From NCBI RefSeq assembly GCF_000368785.1, contig NZ_KB849688.1:128943-192942 (forward strand): a stretch of 64,000 bases of DNA, written 5' to 3'. The DNA comes from Acinetobacter towneri DSM 14962 = CIP 107472 (GTDB lineage: Bacteria; Pseudomonadota; Gammaproteobacteria; Pseudomonadales; Moraxellaceae). The translations under genes and the position numbers were made by a program. Below, piece by piece: positions 19,507-28,959 of the stretch (within the stretch, counting starts at the first letter, position 1; the number at the start of each line of letters is the position of its first letter). The notes beneath the pieces are model-generated. The model had not been told where the DNA came from. It made no database searches and saw only the letters and a program-made list of their open reading frames with translations.

Positions 19507-20151
19507 CTATCTTAAAGCAGCTTCTTTTTGAATCAATCGTAAATATCGTTTAGAAATCTGCCGAACAGCCATTAAACGTACAGCAAACCAAATTTGCCCC
19601 TGATAGCAAATCCCAATAATAAGTGCGTTGATCGGCCACCAACCAAACAGTAGAAAACTACCTCTACGCTCATGATCTGAAGGTGTAAGCATTGAATAGA
19701 AACACACTAAACCTACGCAGAAACACATTACGCAAAGAAATTCACCTACTGCACTGTGCAAGAACGGTAACTTATTTTTTTGTTGTGCTTTTACATAGCG
19801 ATAAAACTTAAATTTAGCATTGGCATCAATATAGTCTCGCCAAGCCTGCCGAAAATGGGGATCACTTGCTTGCTGCTGTACCCTAAAATAAACAACAAGC
19901 ACTATCACACCTGAAACTATCACAAATTGATCATACAACCAACGATGATAATTGCTCATATTGGGGCTTTGAGAAGTTGGAAACCACCCATCATGGTTAA
20001 AAAACGTTGCCAATAAAATACTCAGCAAAACCAAAAGTGCTGCTATCGTCTCTGCACTATGTTGAAATCCAAACAAGGCATCGATTATTTTTTTCGTGGC
20101 TTGGCGTGCTGGTTTTGCCTGTTGTCGTTCTTCTTGTGAAGGAAACTGCAT
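19507..20151 (-). CDS. Uncharacterised membrane protein
   Basis: 214 residues with four likely transmembrane segments: TIAALLVLLSILLATFF, FVIVSGVIVLVVYF, FLCVMCFCVGLVCFYSM and LLFGWWPINALIIGICY. The N-terminus is charged (SQEERQQAKPARQATKK) and so is the C-terminus (RYLRLIQKEAALR). I do not recognise the family. It lies 73 bases upstream of sohB in the same direction and could share its transcript. Confidence 0.65.
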   Translation of the reverse strand: MQFPSQEERQQAKPARQATKKIIDALFGFQHSAETIAALLVLLSILLATFFNHDGWFPTSQSPNMSNYHRWLYDQFVIVSGVIVLVVYFRVQQQASDPHFRQAWRDYIDANAKFKFYRYVKAQQKNKLPFLHSAVGEFLCVMCFCVGLVCFYSMLTPSDHERRGSFLLFGWWPINALIIGICYQGQIWFAVRLMAVRQISKRYLRLIQKEAALR

Positions 20152-20192
20152 TTTTTATTTTCGCTGCGCGTACAAAACAATCAATACTATAA

Positions 20193-20224
20193 CAAAAAAA
20201 CAGAATCCTAAGATTCTGTTTTAA
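20193..20224 (-). terminator. Intrinsic terminator at the end of pstSCAB
   Basis: Stem ACAGAATC/GATTCTGT around CTAA, with seven A's on the left that read as a T-run on the minus strand, 23 bases after the pstB stop. Confidence 0.9.
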
Positions 20225-20246
20225 TAGCTTTCAGGACTTAAGCAGA

Positions 20247-21173
20247 TTAACCAAAACGACCTGTAATATATGCTTCTGTTAATTGATGGTCTGGCTGAGT
20301 AAATACTTTTTCAGTTGCATTCACTTCAATCAAATCACCTAAATGGAAGTATGCGGTACGGTCAGATACACGCGCTGCCTGTTGCATTGAGTGCGTTACA
20401 ATCGCAATCGTATATTGGGTAGAAAGTTCAGAAATTAATTCTTCTACTTTTGCCGTTGCGATTGGGTCAAGCGCCGAACATGGTTCATCCATCAAAATTA
20501 CTTCTGGACTTACCGCAATGGTACGCGCGATACAAAGACGTTGTTGCTGACCACCAGAAAGACCTGTACCTGGTTGATTCAAACGATCTTTCACTTCATC
20601 CCACAAACCTGCCTTACGCAAGCTGTTTTCTACAATTTCTTCTAAATCGTACTTATCACGTGCTAAACCATGCAATTTAGGACCATAAGCCACGTTTTCA
20701 AAAATTGATTTCGGGAATGGGTTTGGCTTCTGGAACACCATGCCCACTTGCGCACGCAATAACACCACGTCAAGGTTCGGGTCATAAATGTCTTGGTTAT
20801 CCAACATTACTTTACCCGTTACACGACAGCTATCAATCGTGTCGTTCATACGGTTTAAAGTACGCAAGAACGTAGATTTACCACAACCTGATGGACCAAT
20901 GAAAGCAATAACTTCATTTTCATAGATATTTAAATCAATACCTTTAATCGCTTCAGATTCACCATAGTACACATGCACGTCATTGGTACTTAACTTTACA
21001 TTTGATGATTTCGCTTCTTTTTTGCTTGAAGTTTGCGTATCAAATTGTGAAACAAACGAAGTCGATGATTGCTTCTGTTCTACATCGGTAGATGTAAATT
21101 GGCTTTGTTGTGGATTCACTTGCTTATCCTGTTCTAAGGAATTCTGTTTTTCTGTGCTTGCTACAGCATTCAT
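20247..21173 (-). CDS. pstB: Phosphate ABC transporter ATPase PstB
   Basis: The ATP-hydrolysing subunit of the high-affinity phosphate importer. Walker [10 protein letters not shown] is at residues 93-101, the signature is [10 protein letters not shown], Walker B is [13 protein letters not shown], and the switch His is in IVTHSMQ. The ATG at 21173 has a strong Shine-Dalgarno (GAGGGCAGAG); the frame continues to a TTG touching the pstA stop. Compared with the 257-residue E. coli protein it has about 50 extra N-terminal residues, rich in Gln, Ser and Thr and probably disordered. It is the last gene of pstSCAB; no phoU follows. Confidence 0.96.
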   Translation of the reverse strand: MNAVASTEKQNSLEQDKQVNPQQSQFTSTDVEQKQSSTSFVSQFDTQTSSKKEAKSSNVKLSTNDVHVYYGESEAIKGIDLNIYENEVIAFIGPSGCGKSTFLRTLNRMNDTIDSCRVTGKVMLDNQDIYDPNLDVVLLRAQVGMVFQKPNPFPKSIFENVAYGPKLHGLARDKYDLEEIVENSLRKAGLWDEVKDRLNQPGTGLSGGQQQRLCIARTIAVSPEVILMDEPCSALDPIATAKVEELISELSTQYTIAIVTHSMQQAARVSDRTAYFHLGDLIEVNATEKVFTQPDHQLTEAYITGRFG

Positions 21174-21188
21174 ATTCTCTGCCCTCAA

Positions 21189-22577
21189 TTACCAGCGTAC
21201 TTCAAACTTCTTACGTAACCAAATTGCAAGGCTGTTTAAGCCAATCATTAGCGCAAGTAGTACGATAATGGCTGCAGCGGTACGTCCCTCGAAGAAGTTA
21301 CGCAATTCATTACCCTGCCATAAGAAAATTTGCACAGGTAACGCAGTAGATTGATCAAGTGGAGTTGCTGGTACACTGGCAACGAAAGCACTCATACCAA
21401 TTAATAACAATGGTGCGGTTTCACCTAAAGCTTGTGCGACACCAATAATTGCACCCGTTAAAATACCCGGCAATGCAAGTGGGAGTACGTGGTGGAACAC
21501 TGTTTGTAAACGAGAAGCACCCAAACCTAAAGCAGCTTGACGAATAGACGGCGGCACTGCTTTTAATGATGCACGCGTGGTAATAATCACTGTTGGTAAA
21601 GTCATTAAACTCAGTACCAAACCACCGACCAATGGTGCAGACAATGGTAAATGCATCCAACCAATAAAGATCGCGGCACCCAACAAACCAAATACAATAG
21701 AAGGTACAGCGGCCAAGTTATTGATGTTCACTTCAATAATATCAGTAATCGCATTTTTTGGCGCAAATTCTTCTAAGTAAATTGCCGATGCAACACCAAT
21801 TGGAATCGAAATAAAGATCACAATCAGCATCATGAATAATGAACCCATGAATGCACCTGCCAAACCAGAAGTCGCTGGAGAACTACGTGAGTCTGGGCTA
21901 ACAAAAATATTGGTATTGAAAGTACTTTCAATAATACCTTGTGATTCGAGCTGATCTGCCAATTGACGTACTTCAGGGCTTAATTGTTGCTGCTCATCTG
22001 GTAAGCTGCGGTCAATCTTGCCTTCTAACCATACATCGACGTTGGCATCTGCAAGCACTTTCACTTCTTTGGTTTGACCAATTAAAGAAGGATCAGCCAA
22101 GACCATGTCACGAATACGGTATGCTTCAGAACTGGTATATAAGTAACCAAGATCATCACGCTTAGCTTCAAGCGCTTTGTCTTTCGCCACAATACCATTC
22201 ACGATTAAAGCATCCCAATCGACCATACCCATTTCGGTTTGCCACGCAATCATACGGTCTTCGTATTGTGCTGGTGACTCGCCTGCAATCGCCTTAGGTT
22301 TTGGACCTGCATTGACAATCGCTGGATCGAAGTAAATTGGAAGGCTCATGCTGCTTTGCCAGAACGCAGGCAAACCTTTAGATAAGATACTGCCGAATAA
22401 CAATACGACAAAGAATAAACCTGCAATAACTGCCGAGAAACCCATCAAGCGGAAGGTTTTTTCCTTACGATGACGCTTACCCAATGAACTGGCGATGGTT
22501 TTTTTACGTTGTTCACGTAATTCGGCAGCAGCTTGTGGATCTAACTGATCCAAAGACGATGTATTTGAAGTACTCAT
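21189..22577 (-). CDS. pstA: Phosphate ABC transporter permease PstA
   Basis: A membrane permease subunit of 462 residues, much longer than the roughly 296 of E. coli. After the first membrane helix (about 45-70) comes a soluble insertion of about 150 residues, predicted periplasmic, before the binding-protein-dependent permease core. The EAA loop that contacts PstB reads RQAALGLGASRLQTVFHHVLPLALPGI. The ORF shares one base with the pstC stop and abuts pstB, so the three are translationally coupled. Long PstA forms are known in other gammaproteobacteria. Confidence 0.94.
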   Translation of the reverse strand: MSTSNTSSLDQLDPQAAAELREQRKKTIASSLGKRHRKEKTFRLMGFSAVIAGLFFVVLLFGSILSKGLPAFWQSSMSLPIYFDPAIVNAGPKPKAIAGESPAQYEDRMIAWQTEMGMVDWDALIVNGIVAKDKALEAKRDDLGYLYTSSEAYRIRDMVLADPSLIGQTKEVKVLADANVDVWLEGKIDRSLPDEQQQLSPEVRQLADQLESQGIIESTFNTNIFVSPDSRSSPATSGLAGAFMGSLFMMLIVIFISIPIGVASAIYLEEFAPKNAITDIIEVNINNLAAVPSIVFGLLGAAIFIGWMHLPLSAPLVGGLVLSLMTLPTVIITTRASLKAVPPSIRQAALGLGASRLQTVFHHVLPLALPGILTGAIIGVAQALGETAPLLLIGMSAFVASVPATPLDQSTALPVQIFLWQGNELRNFFEGRTAAAIIVLLALMIGLNSLAIWLRKKFEVRW

Positions 22578-23956
22578 TAGTCGTATTGCTCACGATATTT
22601 ACGCACGATGTATAGTGCAACAATGTTCAAACCTAAGGTAATCACGAACAGGGTCAAACCAAGTGCGAAAGCAACCAATGCCTGCGGACTTGCGAAATCT
22701 GTATCACCTGTTAATTGGTTCACAATCGTAATCGTAACCGTAGATACCGCTTCTAATGGGTTTGCGTGTAGTAAAGGACTATTACCTGCAGCCAACACCA
22801 CAATCATGGTTTCGCCAATTGCACGTGACGCAGCAAGTAAGAATGCACCAATCACCCCTGGTAATGCAGCTGGCATCACCACGCGACGAATGGTTTCAGA
22901 TTTGGTTGCACCCAAGCCTAAAGAACCATCACGCAGCGCACGCGGCACTTGCGTAATAATGTCATCAGACAATGAAGATACAAAAGGAATAATCATGATG
23001 CCCATCACTAAACCAGCGGTTAATGCACTCGTGGCATTAATATCTAGTCCAATGATTGCACCCGCAGTTTTAAGGAACGGGCCGATGATCATCATGGCAA
23101 ATACACCGTATACAATCGTTGGAATACCCGCTAAAACTTCAATGGTTGGTTTTGCCCAAGCACGGAATTTAGGAGATGCATATTCTGCTAGATAAATTGC
23201 AATCATTAAGCCAATTGGTACTGCAACAAGTAAGGCAATACCACTGACCATTAAGGTACCCCACAGCAATGGCAATAAACCATAACTGCCGTCTGCACTA
23301 CCCGATGTACTAAAACCTGGGTTCCAGACAGTACCAAAGAAGAAATCCAGTGGGCTAACGAAACTAAAGAATCGCATTGCTTCACTGAACATAGACATCA
23401 CAATACCGACTGTAGTCAGAATTGCGACACCAGAACATAATGCCAAAGAAATGTTGATGATTTTTTCAACTTGGTTACGTGCGCGGAATTGTTGTGAAAC
23501 ACGTTTCTTTGCCCACAGCAAACCAAATAAGGCCGCACAGATCACCACCGCAAGTTTGGCATAAGAACCAATGGTTTCAATTTTCGCTAATTGCTCTGCC
23601 GCTGCAACTTCGTATGCAGCAGGTGTATCACTTACACCAAAACCAGATGCAATGGCTTGTACGCGATCAACCAAAACACTTGTACTTGCAGGGTCTAGGC
23701 TTGCAGCAATGTGCGCTGGCACATTATTAATTACCACTTGCTCTAGAATACTTGGTTCAACCAAGTTCCAAACAATCAAAATTAAAAAAGCAGGAATACC
23801 ACACCATAATGCTACCAACGCGCCATAATATCCTGGGCGTGAATGTAACATTGCAGAGTTATTTCCCTTACCTGCTAGGTTACGGCTCTTGCTTAACCCG
23901 ATTTGATAGGCTACGGCGATAATCGCCAATAACACACCTATGAGTAGCAGATTCAT
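22577..23956 (-). CDS. pstC: Phosphate ABC transporter permease PstC
   Basis: The partner permease, 459 residues, also longer than the E. coli protein (about 319) because of a roughly 100-residue soluble insertion after the first membrane helices (about 70-140). The permease core carries the coupling loop DGSLGLGATKSETIRRVVMPAALPGVIGA. A clear Shine-Dalgarno (GGAGA) precedes the ATG. It sits 100 bases after pstS, beyond a hairpin that may attenuate read-through. Confidence 0.94.
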   Translation of the reverse strand: MNLLLIGVLLAIIAVAYQIGLSKSRNLAGKGNNSAMLHSRPGYYGALVALWCGIPAFLILIVWNLVEPSILEQVVINNVPAHIAASLDPASTSVLVDRVQAIASGFGVSDTPAAYEVAAAEQLAKIETIGSYAKLAVVICAALFGLLWAKKRVSQQFRARNQVEKIINISLALCSGVAILTTVGIVMSMFSEAMRFFSFVSPLDFFFGTVWNPGFSTSGSADGSYGLLPLLWGTLMVSGIALLVAVPIGLMIAIYLAEYASPKFRAWAKPTIEVLAGIPTIVYGVFAMMIIGPFLKTAGAIIGLDINATSALTAGLVMGIMIIPFVSSLSDDIITQVPRALRDGSLGLGATKSETIRRVVMPAALPGVIGAFLLAASRAIGETMIVVLAAGNSPLLHANPLEAVSTVTITIVNQLTGDTDFASPQALVAFALGLTLFVITLGLNIVALYIVRKYREQYD

Positions 23957-24006
23957 GTATTCTCCACTGTTTTTTCAATTTGTGTTTTTGAAAAAACATT
24001 TCTTAG

Positions 24007-24039
24007 CAAAAAGCCGATGGCAGGTTGTTCCCTGCCATC
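24007..24039 (-). terminator. Intercistronic hairpin/attenuator between pstS and pstC
   Basis: A 9-bp stem GATGGCAGG/CCTGCCATC with a 6-base loop; on the minus strand it is followed by GGC and then TTTTT. It should end a fraction of transcripts after pstS, giving more binding protein than permease, as is common for ABC importers. Confidence 0.82.
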
Positions 24040-24056
24040 AGCTGCTTTAACTCAAA

Positions 24057-25079
24057 TTACTTAACCGCTTTACCAGCTTTGAAGTTAGCAAGAACTTGTG
24101 CACGCTCTTTGTCAGACATAGAGATCAAACCTGCTTTGTCTAATTTAGAACCTTTACCAGATACTTTCTTGCTCAAGAAGTATTCAGTAAATTGCGGTAA
24201 ACCTTTGATTGATTTAAGGTGCTCACCTTTCACGTAGAAGAACAATGGACGTGATACAGGGTAAGAACCATTTAAAATTGTGTTTTCAGATGGCACTACG
24301 TTGTTTACAGTTGCAACACGTAAACGGTCACGGTTTTGGTCATAGAAACCTAAGCCGAATACACCTACTGCGCTTGGAGAAGTTTTCAAACGTGCCAGTG
24401 TTTCTGTGTAGTCACCCGCGATTTCGATTACACGACCATCCTTACGGAAAGTAGTACACGCTTTCTTTTGCGCATCTTTGTCTAATGCTTTGATTGCAGC
24501 ATAAGCTTCACAGCCTGCATCAACCATTTTCTCTTGGAACACTTCACGTGTACCGTGGTTAGACGCTGGAATTACAAGTGTAATAGGCTCGTTTGGAAGT
24601 GTTTTGTCAATTTGGTTCCAACGTGTATATGGGTTAGCAACCATTTTACCTTTAGATGGTAATTGAGCTGCAATTGCTGCATATACATGGTAAGGCTTTA
24701 ATTTGTAAGCCGCTTTGTTTGCGTTAGAAGCAAATACGATACCGTCGTAACCAATTTTAATTTCTAAAACTTGGTTTACGCCTGCTTTTTTACAAGCAGC
24801 TAATTCTGAATCTTTAATTTTACGAGATGAGTTCGCGATGTCGATTGTGTTATCACCCACACCTGTACAGAACTGCTTCAAACCACCTGAAGAACCGCCT
24901 GAACCAACAACTGGAGTTTTGAATTGTGGGAAAGTATTACCAAATTCTTCTGCTACAATACTTGCGTATGGTAGAACGGTTGAAGAACCCGCGATTTGGA
25001 TGGTGTCACGAGCTGCGTTAGCAGTTGTTACAGCTGCTGCAGATACGGCTAAAGCAATGGCGATGTTAGTAAAGCGCAT
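24057..25079 (-). CDS. pstS: Phosphate ABC transporter substrate-binding protein PstS
   Basis: A 340-residue periplasmic phosphate-binding protein. The ATG at 25079 has GAGAGAGAAC upstream and gives a good signal peptide (IAIALAVSAAAVTTANA); the frame is open 8 codons further. The mature N-terminus DTIQIAGSSTVLPYA and GSGGSSGGLKQFC form the phosphate-binding loops. It resembles the Pseudomonas-type PstS more than the E. coli one, with cysteines at several sites that could form disulfides. It is the first gene of pstSCAB, under a strong PHO box. Confidence 0.93.
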   Translation of the reverse strand: MRFTNIAIALAVSAAAVTTANAARDTIQIAGSSTVLPYASIVAEEFGNTFPQFKTPVVGSGGSSGGLKQFCTGVGDNTIDIANSSRKIKDSELAACKKAGVNQVLEIKIGYDGIVFASNANKAAYKLKPYHVYAAIAAQLPSKGKMVANPYTRWNQIDKTLPNEPITLVIPASNHGTREVFQEKMVDAGCEAYAAIKALDKDAQKKACTTFRKDGRVIEIAGDYTETLARLKTSPSAVGVFGLGFYDQNRDRLRVATVNNVVPSENTILNGSYPVSRPLFFYVKGEHLKSIKGLPQFTEYFLSKKVSGKGSKLDKAGLISMSDKERAQVLANFKAGKAVK

Positions 25080-25170
25080 TCTGTTCTCTCTCATAGTATG
25101 CAAGTTCGGAGTACGTCACTTGTTATTAAGTTTTGTACTTATTTCGATAACTGCATTGTGGTTTTATAAT

Positions 25171-25210
25171 ATGACAACCATGTTACAGCTTTGTTACGCT
25201 TTGGTTATAT
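25171..25210 (-). promoter_or_regulatory. PHO box: four 11-bp-spaced PhoB half-sites upstream of pstS
   Basis: Read on the minus strand, the heptamers ATATAAC, GCGTAAC, CTGTAAC and TTGTCAT occur at exact 11-bp intervals, each separated by a 4-base AT-rich spacer. This fits the PhoB direct-repeat consensus CTGTCAT with 11-bp period. A TATTATAAAA stretch just downstream can serve as the -10, and the box replaces a -35. Implies induction by phosphate starvation through PhoBR. Confidence 0.85.
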
Positions 25211-25492
25211 TTGCTTTTCGTATCTGAAATAATTTTTAAATGATTTAAAATCAATAACTAATAAAACACTAGAGTGCTTATTTTTTTTCAGTATTTAAAT
25301 TTCAAATTGTAATAATTCATGCCAATGTCATCATTATTTATGGTTTTTTCTACCAAAATTGATGGTTTATTCGCCAATTGCGTAATTTTTATGACATCCG
25401 CAGTGCATTATTTGAGCCCAAAACACCCAATCCATCACAAAATTCAAGCAAGAACGGTACAACACTTCACTGCAATATTTTTAATCAGACAC

Positions 25493-25520
25493 AAAAAAAG
25501 CCACCGTAGTGACTTCTTTT
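25493..25520 (-). terminator. Intrinsic terminator downstream of ddc
   Basis: On the minus strand AGTCAC, a 4-base loop and GTGGCT (one G-T pair) are followed by a run of seven T's, 34 bases after the ddc stop. Confidence 0.75.
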
Positions 25521-25554
25521 GTTGTATTTCATAACAATCTGAATAATGAAAGCA

Positions 25555-27087
25555 TTAGTCGATTGGTGGCGTATAAGTACCCGCGACAATCGCATCTTTA
25601 ATGCGATCTGCTTCTGCCAATACTAGGCCTAACAAGTTTTTCACGTTTTCAAGTGTTGCCACTGGACTTAAAGTCGTCATCTTCAATGATTGAACATTAC
25701 CGACTTTAGTTACACCAATATTGGCCTCACCACGTGCAAATAATTCATCTGCCACGTTTTGGTTCAAGCTATCCAAGAACTCTGCAGGATAACCTTCAGG
25801 CACAACACGGAACAACACTGAAGCAAATTGTGGTTCAACCAACAATTCTAAACCTGCAGTCGCTTTAATATAATCAGCAACGTCACGGGTTAGCTTCACA
25901 CCATGATCAATCATAGAACCGTAAAGCTCTTCACCTAATGCTTCAATCGTCATCCAAAGTTTCAACGCATCAAAACGACGCGTTGTTTGCAATGACTTAG
26001 ACACCAAGTTTGGTACGCCATGTTCTTCATCATAAGCAGAGTTCAAATATTCTGCTTCATAGTGCATGAAACGATAGTTCGCTTCATCTTTCAGTAAGAA
26101 CGCACCGCACGAAATAGTTTGGAAGTAATGCTTATGGAAATCCAGTGTCACAGAATCAGACAGCTCAATACCATCAAGCATGTCACGATGACTGTTAGAA
26201 AGAATTAATGCACCACCCCAAGCTGCGTCAATGTGCATCCACGCGCCATATTGATTAGTGATGTCACGAATCTTTTTAAGCGGATCAATCGCGCCTGCAT
26301 CGGTTGTACCTGCAGTCGCAACCACACACGCAACGATCTTACCTTCAGATTTTAAATGCGCCATGGTTTGCTCAAGTGCAACCACGTCCATTTGTGCATT
26401 TTCATTAACAGGTACAGTAACAACCGATTGGAAGCCCATACCCATCATCGCCATGTTCTTTTGCACAGAGAAGTGTGCATTTTCAGAACAAATGACTTTC
26501 ACATTACGCATTGCATCGCTTGGAATACCATCGCGCTGAACAGACCACGGATTACCGTTTTCATCTTTCCAGTTCTTTGCAATACACGCATCACGCGCCA
26601 ATAACACACCCATCAAGTTAGACTGCGTACCACCTGAAGTGAACACGCCCGCTTGACCTGCACCATAGCCAACTTTTTGACGTAACCAGTCAATTAGTTG
26701 TACTTCCATCAATGAACCTGCAGGGCTTTGATCCCAAGAGTCCATAGATTGGTTGGTTGCGTTAATGAGAACTTCTGCAATTTGGCTTGCCACCATAGTT
26801 GGACAATGCAAATGTGCCAAAGAATGTGGATGATGAACTTTTAAACTTTTGTTTAAGAAAAGCTCAACCATGCGTTCCAATGACTTTTGTACACCCAAAC
26901 CTTGTTTTGCAGGCTGGAAAGAAATCGCTTCACGCAATTCTTTAATGCTGCCGCCTGTGTACATTTTGTCATTTTGCAACCATGCCGCGACTGCTTGAGT
27001 CGCTTGTTCCATTGCTGCACTGTAGTCAGCAATGGATTGAGCATCATTGCAGAGTAACGCTTTACGATGTTCTGCAAAATCTACCAT
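25555..27087 (-). CDS. ddc: L-2,4-diaminobutyrate decarboxylase
   Basis: A 510-residue group II PLP-dependent decarboxylase that converts L-2,4-diaminobutyrate to 1,3-diaminopropane. Visible motifs are [40 protein letters not shown], the Asp/Ala of [11 protein letters not shown] that contact PLP, and the Schiff-base lysine in DFHKHYFQ. The length and the adjoining diaminobutyrate aminotransferase distinguish it from glutamate or tyrosine decarboxylases. It follows dat after 4 bases. The two genes are a hallmark of Acinetobacter, in which 1,3-diaminopropane is the main polyamine. Confidence 0.93.
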   Translation of the reverse strand: MVDFAEHRKALLCNDAQSIADYSAAMEQATQAVAAWLQNDKMYTGGSIKELREAISFQPAKQGLGVQKSLERMVELFLNKSLKVHHPHSLAHLHCPTMVASQIAEVLINATNQSMDSWDQSPAGSLMEVQLIDWLRQKVGYGAGQAGVFTSGGTQSNLMGVLLARDACIAKNWKDENGNPWSVQRDGIPSDAMRNVKVICSENAHFSVQKNMAMMGMGFQSVVTVPVNENAQMDVVALEQTMAHLKSEGKIVACVVATAGTTDAGAIDPLKKIRDITNQYGAWMHIDAAWGGALILSNSHRDMLDGIELSDSVTLDFHKHYFQTISCGAFLLKDEANYRFMHYEAEYLNSAYDEEHGVPNLVSKSLQTTRRFDALKLWMTIEALGEELYGSMIDHGVKLTRDVADYIKATAGLELLVEPQFASVLFRVVPEGYPAEFLDSLNQNVADELFARGEANIGVTKVGNVQSLKMTTLSPVATLENVKNLLGLVLAEADRIKDAIVAGTYTPPID

Positions 27088-27091
27088 AAAC

Positions 27092-28465
27092 TTATGCGCC
27101 TCGAACTGCGACTAACGCTTCAGCAACTGCTTTCTTGAAGCGAGCGATGACTTCTACACACTCTTCTTGAGTAATGATGAGTGGACAAAGTAAACGGATT
27201 ACCGTACCACCACGACCACCTTTCTCAAGCAACAATTTGTTGTCAAAACATGCAGCTTGAACAGCAGCAGCCAATTGAGAGTCTGCTGGATAAGCACCTA
27301 AACGGTCTTTTTCTTGGCGTTCATCTACAATTTCGATACCAATCATTAAACCGCGACCACGCACGTTACCAATACATGGGAATTCAACAGCTAATTTTTT
27401 CAATTCAGCTTGTAAGAACTCACCACGCTCTTGCGCATTTTGTGCAAGGTTTTGTTCTTTAATGGTTTTAAGCACCACAAGACCAGTACCCATTGCCAAT
27501 TGGTTACCACGGAAAGTACCCGTGTGACCTGCAGGCTGCCATGCGTCAAACTTACGTTTAATTGCAAGTACAGCCAATGGCAAACCACCACCAACAGCTT
27601 TAGACATTACAATCACGTCTGGCTCAATACCTGCATGTTCAAATGCAAACATTTTGCCTGAACGTGCAAAGCCCGCTTGAACTTCGTCTAAAATTAAAAC
27701 GATGTTGTGCTTTTCAGTCACTTCGCGGATTTTTTTCAACCATTTAATTGGTGCAGTCACTACACCGCCTTCACCTTGAATTGCTTCAAGAATCACAGCT
27801 GCAGGCTTAGTTACACCGCTTTCTACATCTTCAATGAAGTTTTCAAAATAATACGTTAAAGCATCTACACCCGCTTCACCGCCAATACCAAGTGGGCAGC
27901 GGTATTCATGCGGATATGGCATAAATTGAACACCAGGCATTAAACCATTGACTGCGTTTTTTGCAGACAAGTTACCTGTCATCGCCAATGAACCATGAGT
28001 CATACCATGATAGCCACCTGAGAAGCTGATGACTGAGCTACGACCTGTATAGGTTTTTGCAAGTTTGATTGCCGCTTCTGTGCCATCTGCACCTGTAGGA
28101 CCACAGAACTGCAAGCAGTATTCTTCTTGACCACCAGGCATGTGTGAAAGTAACGCTTCAGTAAAAGCATCTTTCAAAGGTGTCGTTAAATCTAGGGTAT
28201 GTAATGGCAAACCACTCGCTAAAGTGTCTTGGATGCTTTGAACCACCGCAGGATGGTTATGGCCCAATGCCAAGGTTCCTGCCCCAGCCAAACAATCTAG
28301 GTACTCAGTACCTTCAACATCGGTAACCCAACAACCCAGTGCTTTCGCTATCGCTAACGGTAATTTACGAGGATAACTACGCACATTCGATTCCATCTGA
28401 CTTTGGCGAGTCAAGTAGTATTCGTTTGTGGAATGGTTGGCAGGGTTTACAGAAGTAACGCTCAT
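27092..28465 (-). CDS. dat: L-2,4-diaminobutyrate:2-oxoglutarate aminotransferase
   Basis: A 457-residue class III aminotransferase that makes L-2,4-diaminobutyrate from aspartate semialdehyde and glutamate. It has [22 protein letters not shown] (PLP phosphate loop), [29 protein letters not shown] and the PLP lysine in [11 protein letters not shown]. The conserved [11 protein letters not shown] pattern and the pairing with ddc separate it from ectoine-pathway EctB and from ArgD. It is first in the dat-ddc operon; its ATG overlaps the stop of a 60-codon upstream frame. Confidence 0.94.
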   Translation of the reverse strand: MSVTSVNPANHSTNEYYLTRQSQMESNVRSYPRKLPLAIAKALGCWVTDVEGTEYLDCLAGAGTLALGHNHPAVVQSIQDTLASGLPLHTLDLTTPLKDAFTEALLSHMPGGQEEYCLQFCGPTGADGTEAAIKLAKTYTGRSSVISFSGGYHGMTHGSLAMTGNLSAKNAVNGLMPGVQFMPYPHEYRCPLGIGGEAGVDALTYYFENFIEDVESGVTKPAAVILEAIQGEGGVVTAPIKWLKKIREVTEKHNIVLILDEVQAGFARSGKMFAFEHAGIEPDVIVMSKAVGGGLPLAVLAIKRKFDAWQPAGHTGTFRGNQLAMGTGLVVLKTIKEQNLAQNAQERGEFLQAELKKLAVEFPCIGNVRGRGLMIGIEIVDERQEKDRLGAYPADSQLAAAVQAACFDNKLLLEKGGRGGTVIRLLCPLIITQEECVEVIARFKKAVAEALVAVRGA

Positions 28466-28644
28466 ATCGAATTACCATCTCTGATATGGGTTGAAAGAAA
28501 TAAGTCTGGTGACTTGCGGTCCTTTGACTCGGTGCTTTTTTGATCTAGCGAGATAGAGTTTTGTTCTTCAAGACTAGGAAGCGGGATAATACCTAATTTT
28601 TCTAGAAAATAAACAGGTTTAACCCAAATATTGCCTAATTTCAT
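28462..28644 (-). CDS. Possible 60-codon upstream ORF coupled to dat
   Basis: An open frame whose TGA overlaps the dat ATG (ATGA arrangement). The peptide starts [19 protein letters not shown] and becomes polar ([15 protein letters not shown]). There is no clear Shine-Dalgarno before its ATG and I recognise no homologue. The overlap is what a translationally coupled leader would show, but chance is a fair alternative. Confidence 0.3.
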   Translation of the reverse strand: MKLGNIWVKPVYFLEKLGIIPLPSLEEQNSISLDQKSTESKDRKSPDLFLSTHIRDGNSI

Positions 28645-28959
28645 CGAAAAAACATATCTTGCAGATGATTCGATTGAATTATCATCTTACATTGTGACAA
28701 AGGAAAGAAAATTTAACTCTTTCCACTTCCTTTTATACTTTTTTTTACACAATCTCTCAAGTCATGCAGCATTTATTTTCAAAATAGTATAGATCATTAT
28801 TTTTATTGAATTTTATAAAGCAGTATTTACCGCAATTTTTAACGCATATTTTACAAAGCCACCACAAATTCAACTAAAAATCCTCACAAAGCAAAGCTAA
28901 AATTTAAAGCAGTTAAAACACATTTTAAAATCTCGATAATTTGAACAAAAGGTCAGAAT
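28645..28959. other. AT-rich divergent intergenic region
   Basis: 315 bases between the dat leader frame and the SIMPL gene, very rich in A and T. It should hold promoters for both directions. I see no gene, repeat or stable hairpin in it. Confidence 0.6.

Larger units (their letters stand above)
25104..25554. other. Intergenic region between pstS and ddc
   Basis: About 450 AT-rich bases. The part nearest pstS holds the PHO box. The part nearest ddc holds a terminator at 25493-25520. No credible gene was seen in the middle (25211-25492); the open frames there lack ribosome binding sites and family resemblance. Confidence 0.7.

Noticed and set aside
20983..21354. A 123-codon plus-strand frame.
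   Set aside because: It spans the pstB/pstA junction in antisense and has no family resemblance or start signal.
22608..23195. A 195-codon open frame on the plus strand.
   Set aside because: It is antisense to pstC, has no ribosome binding site, and its composition mirrors the permease codons.
28521..28545. The plus strand reads gactcggtgctttttt, like the 3' end of a Cas9 tracrRNA.
   Set aside because: No Cas gene, repeat array or anti-repeat is present in the window, and the stretch lies inside the region upstream of dat. The likeness is coincidental.
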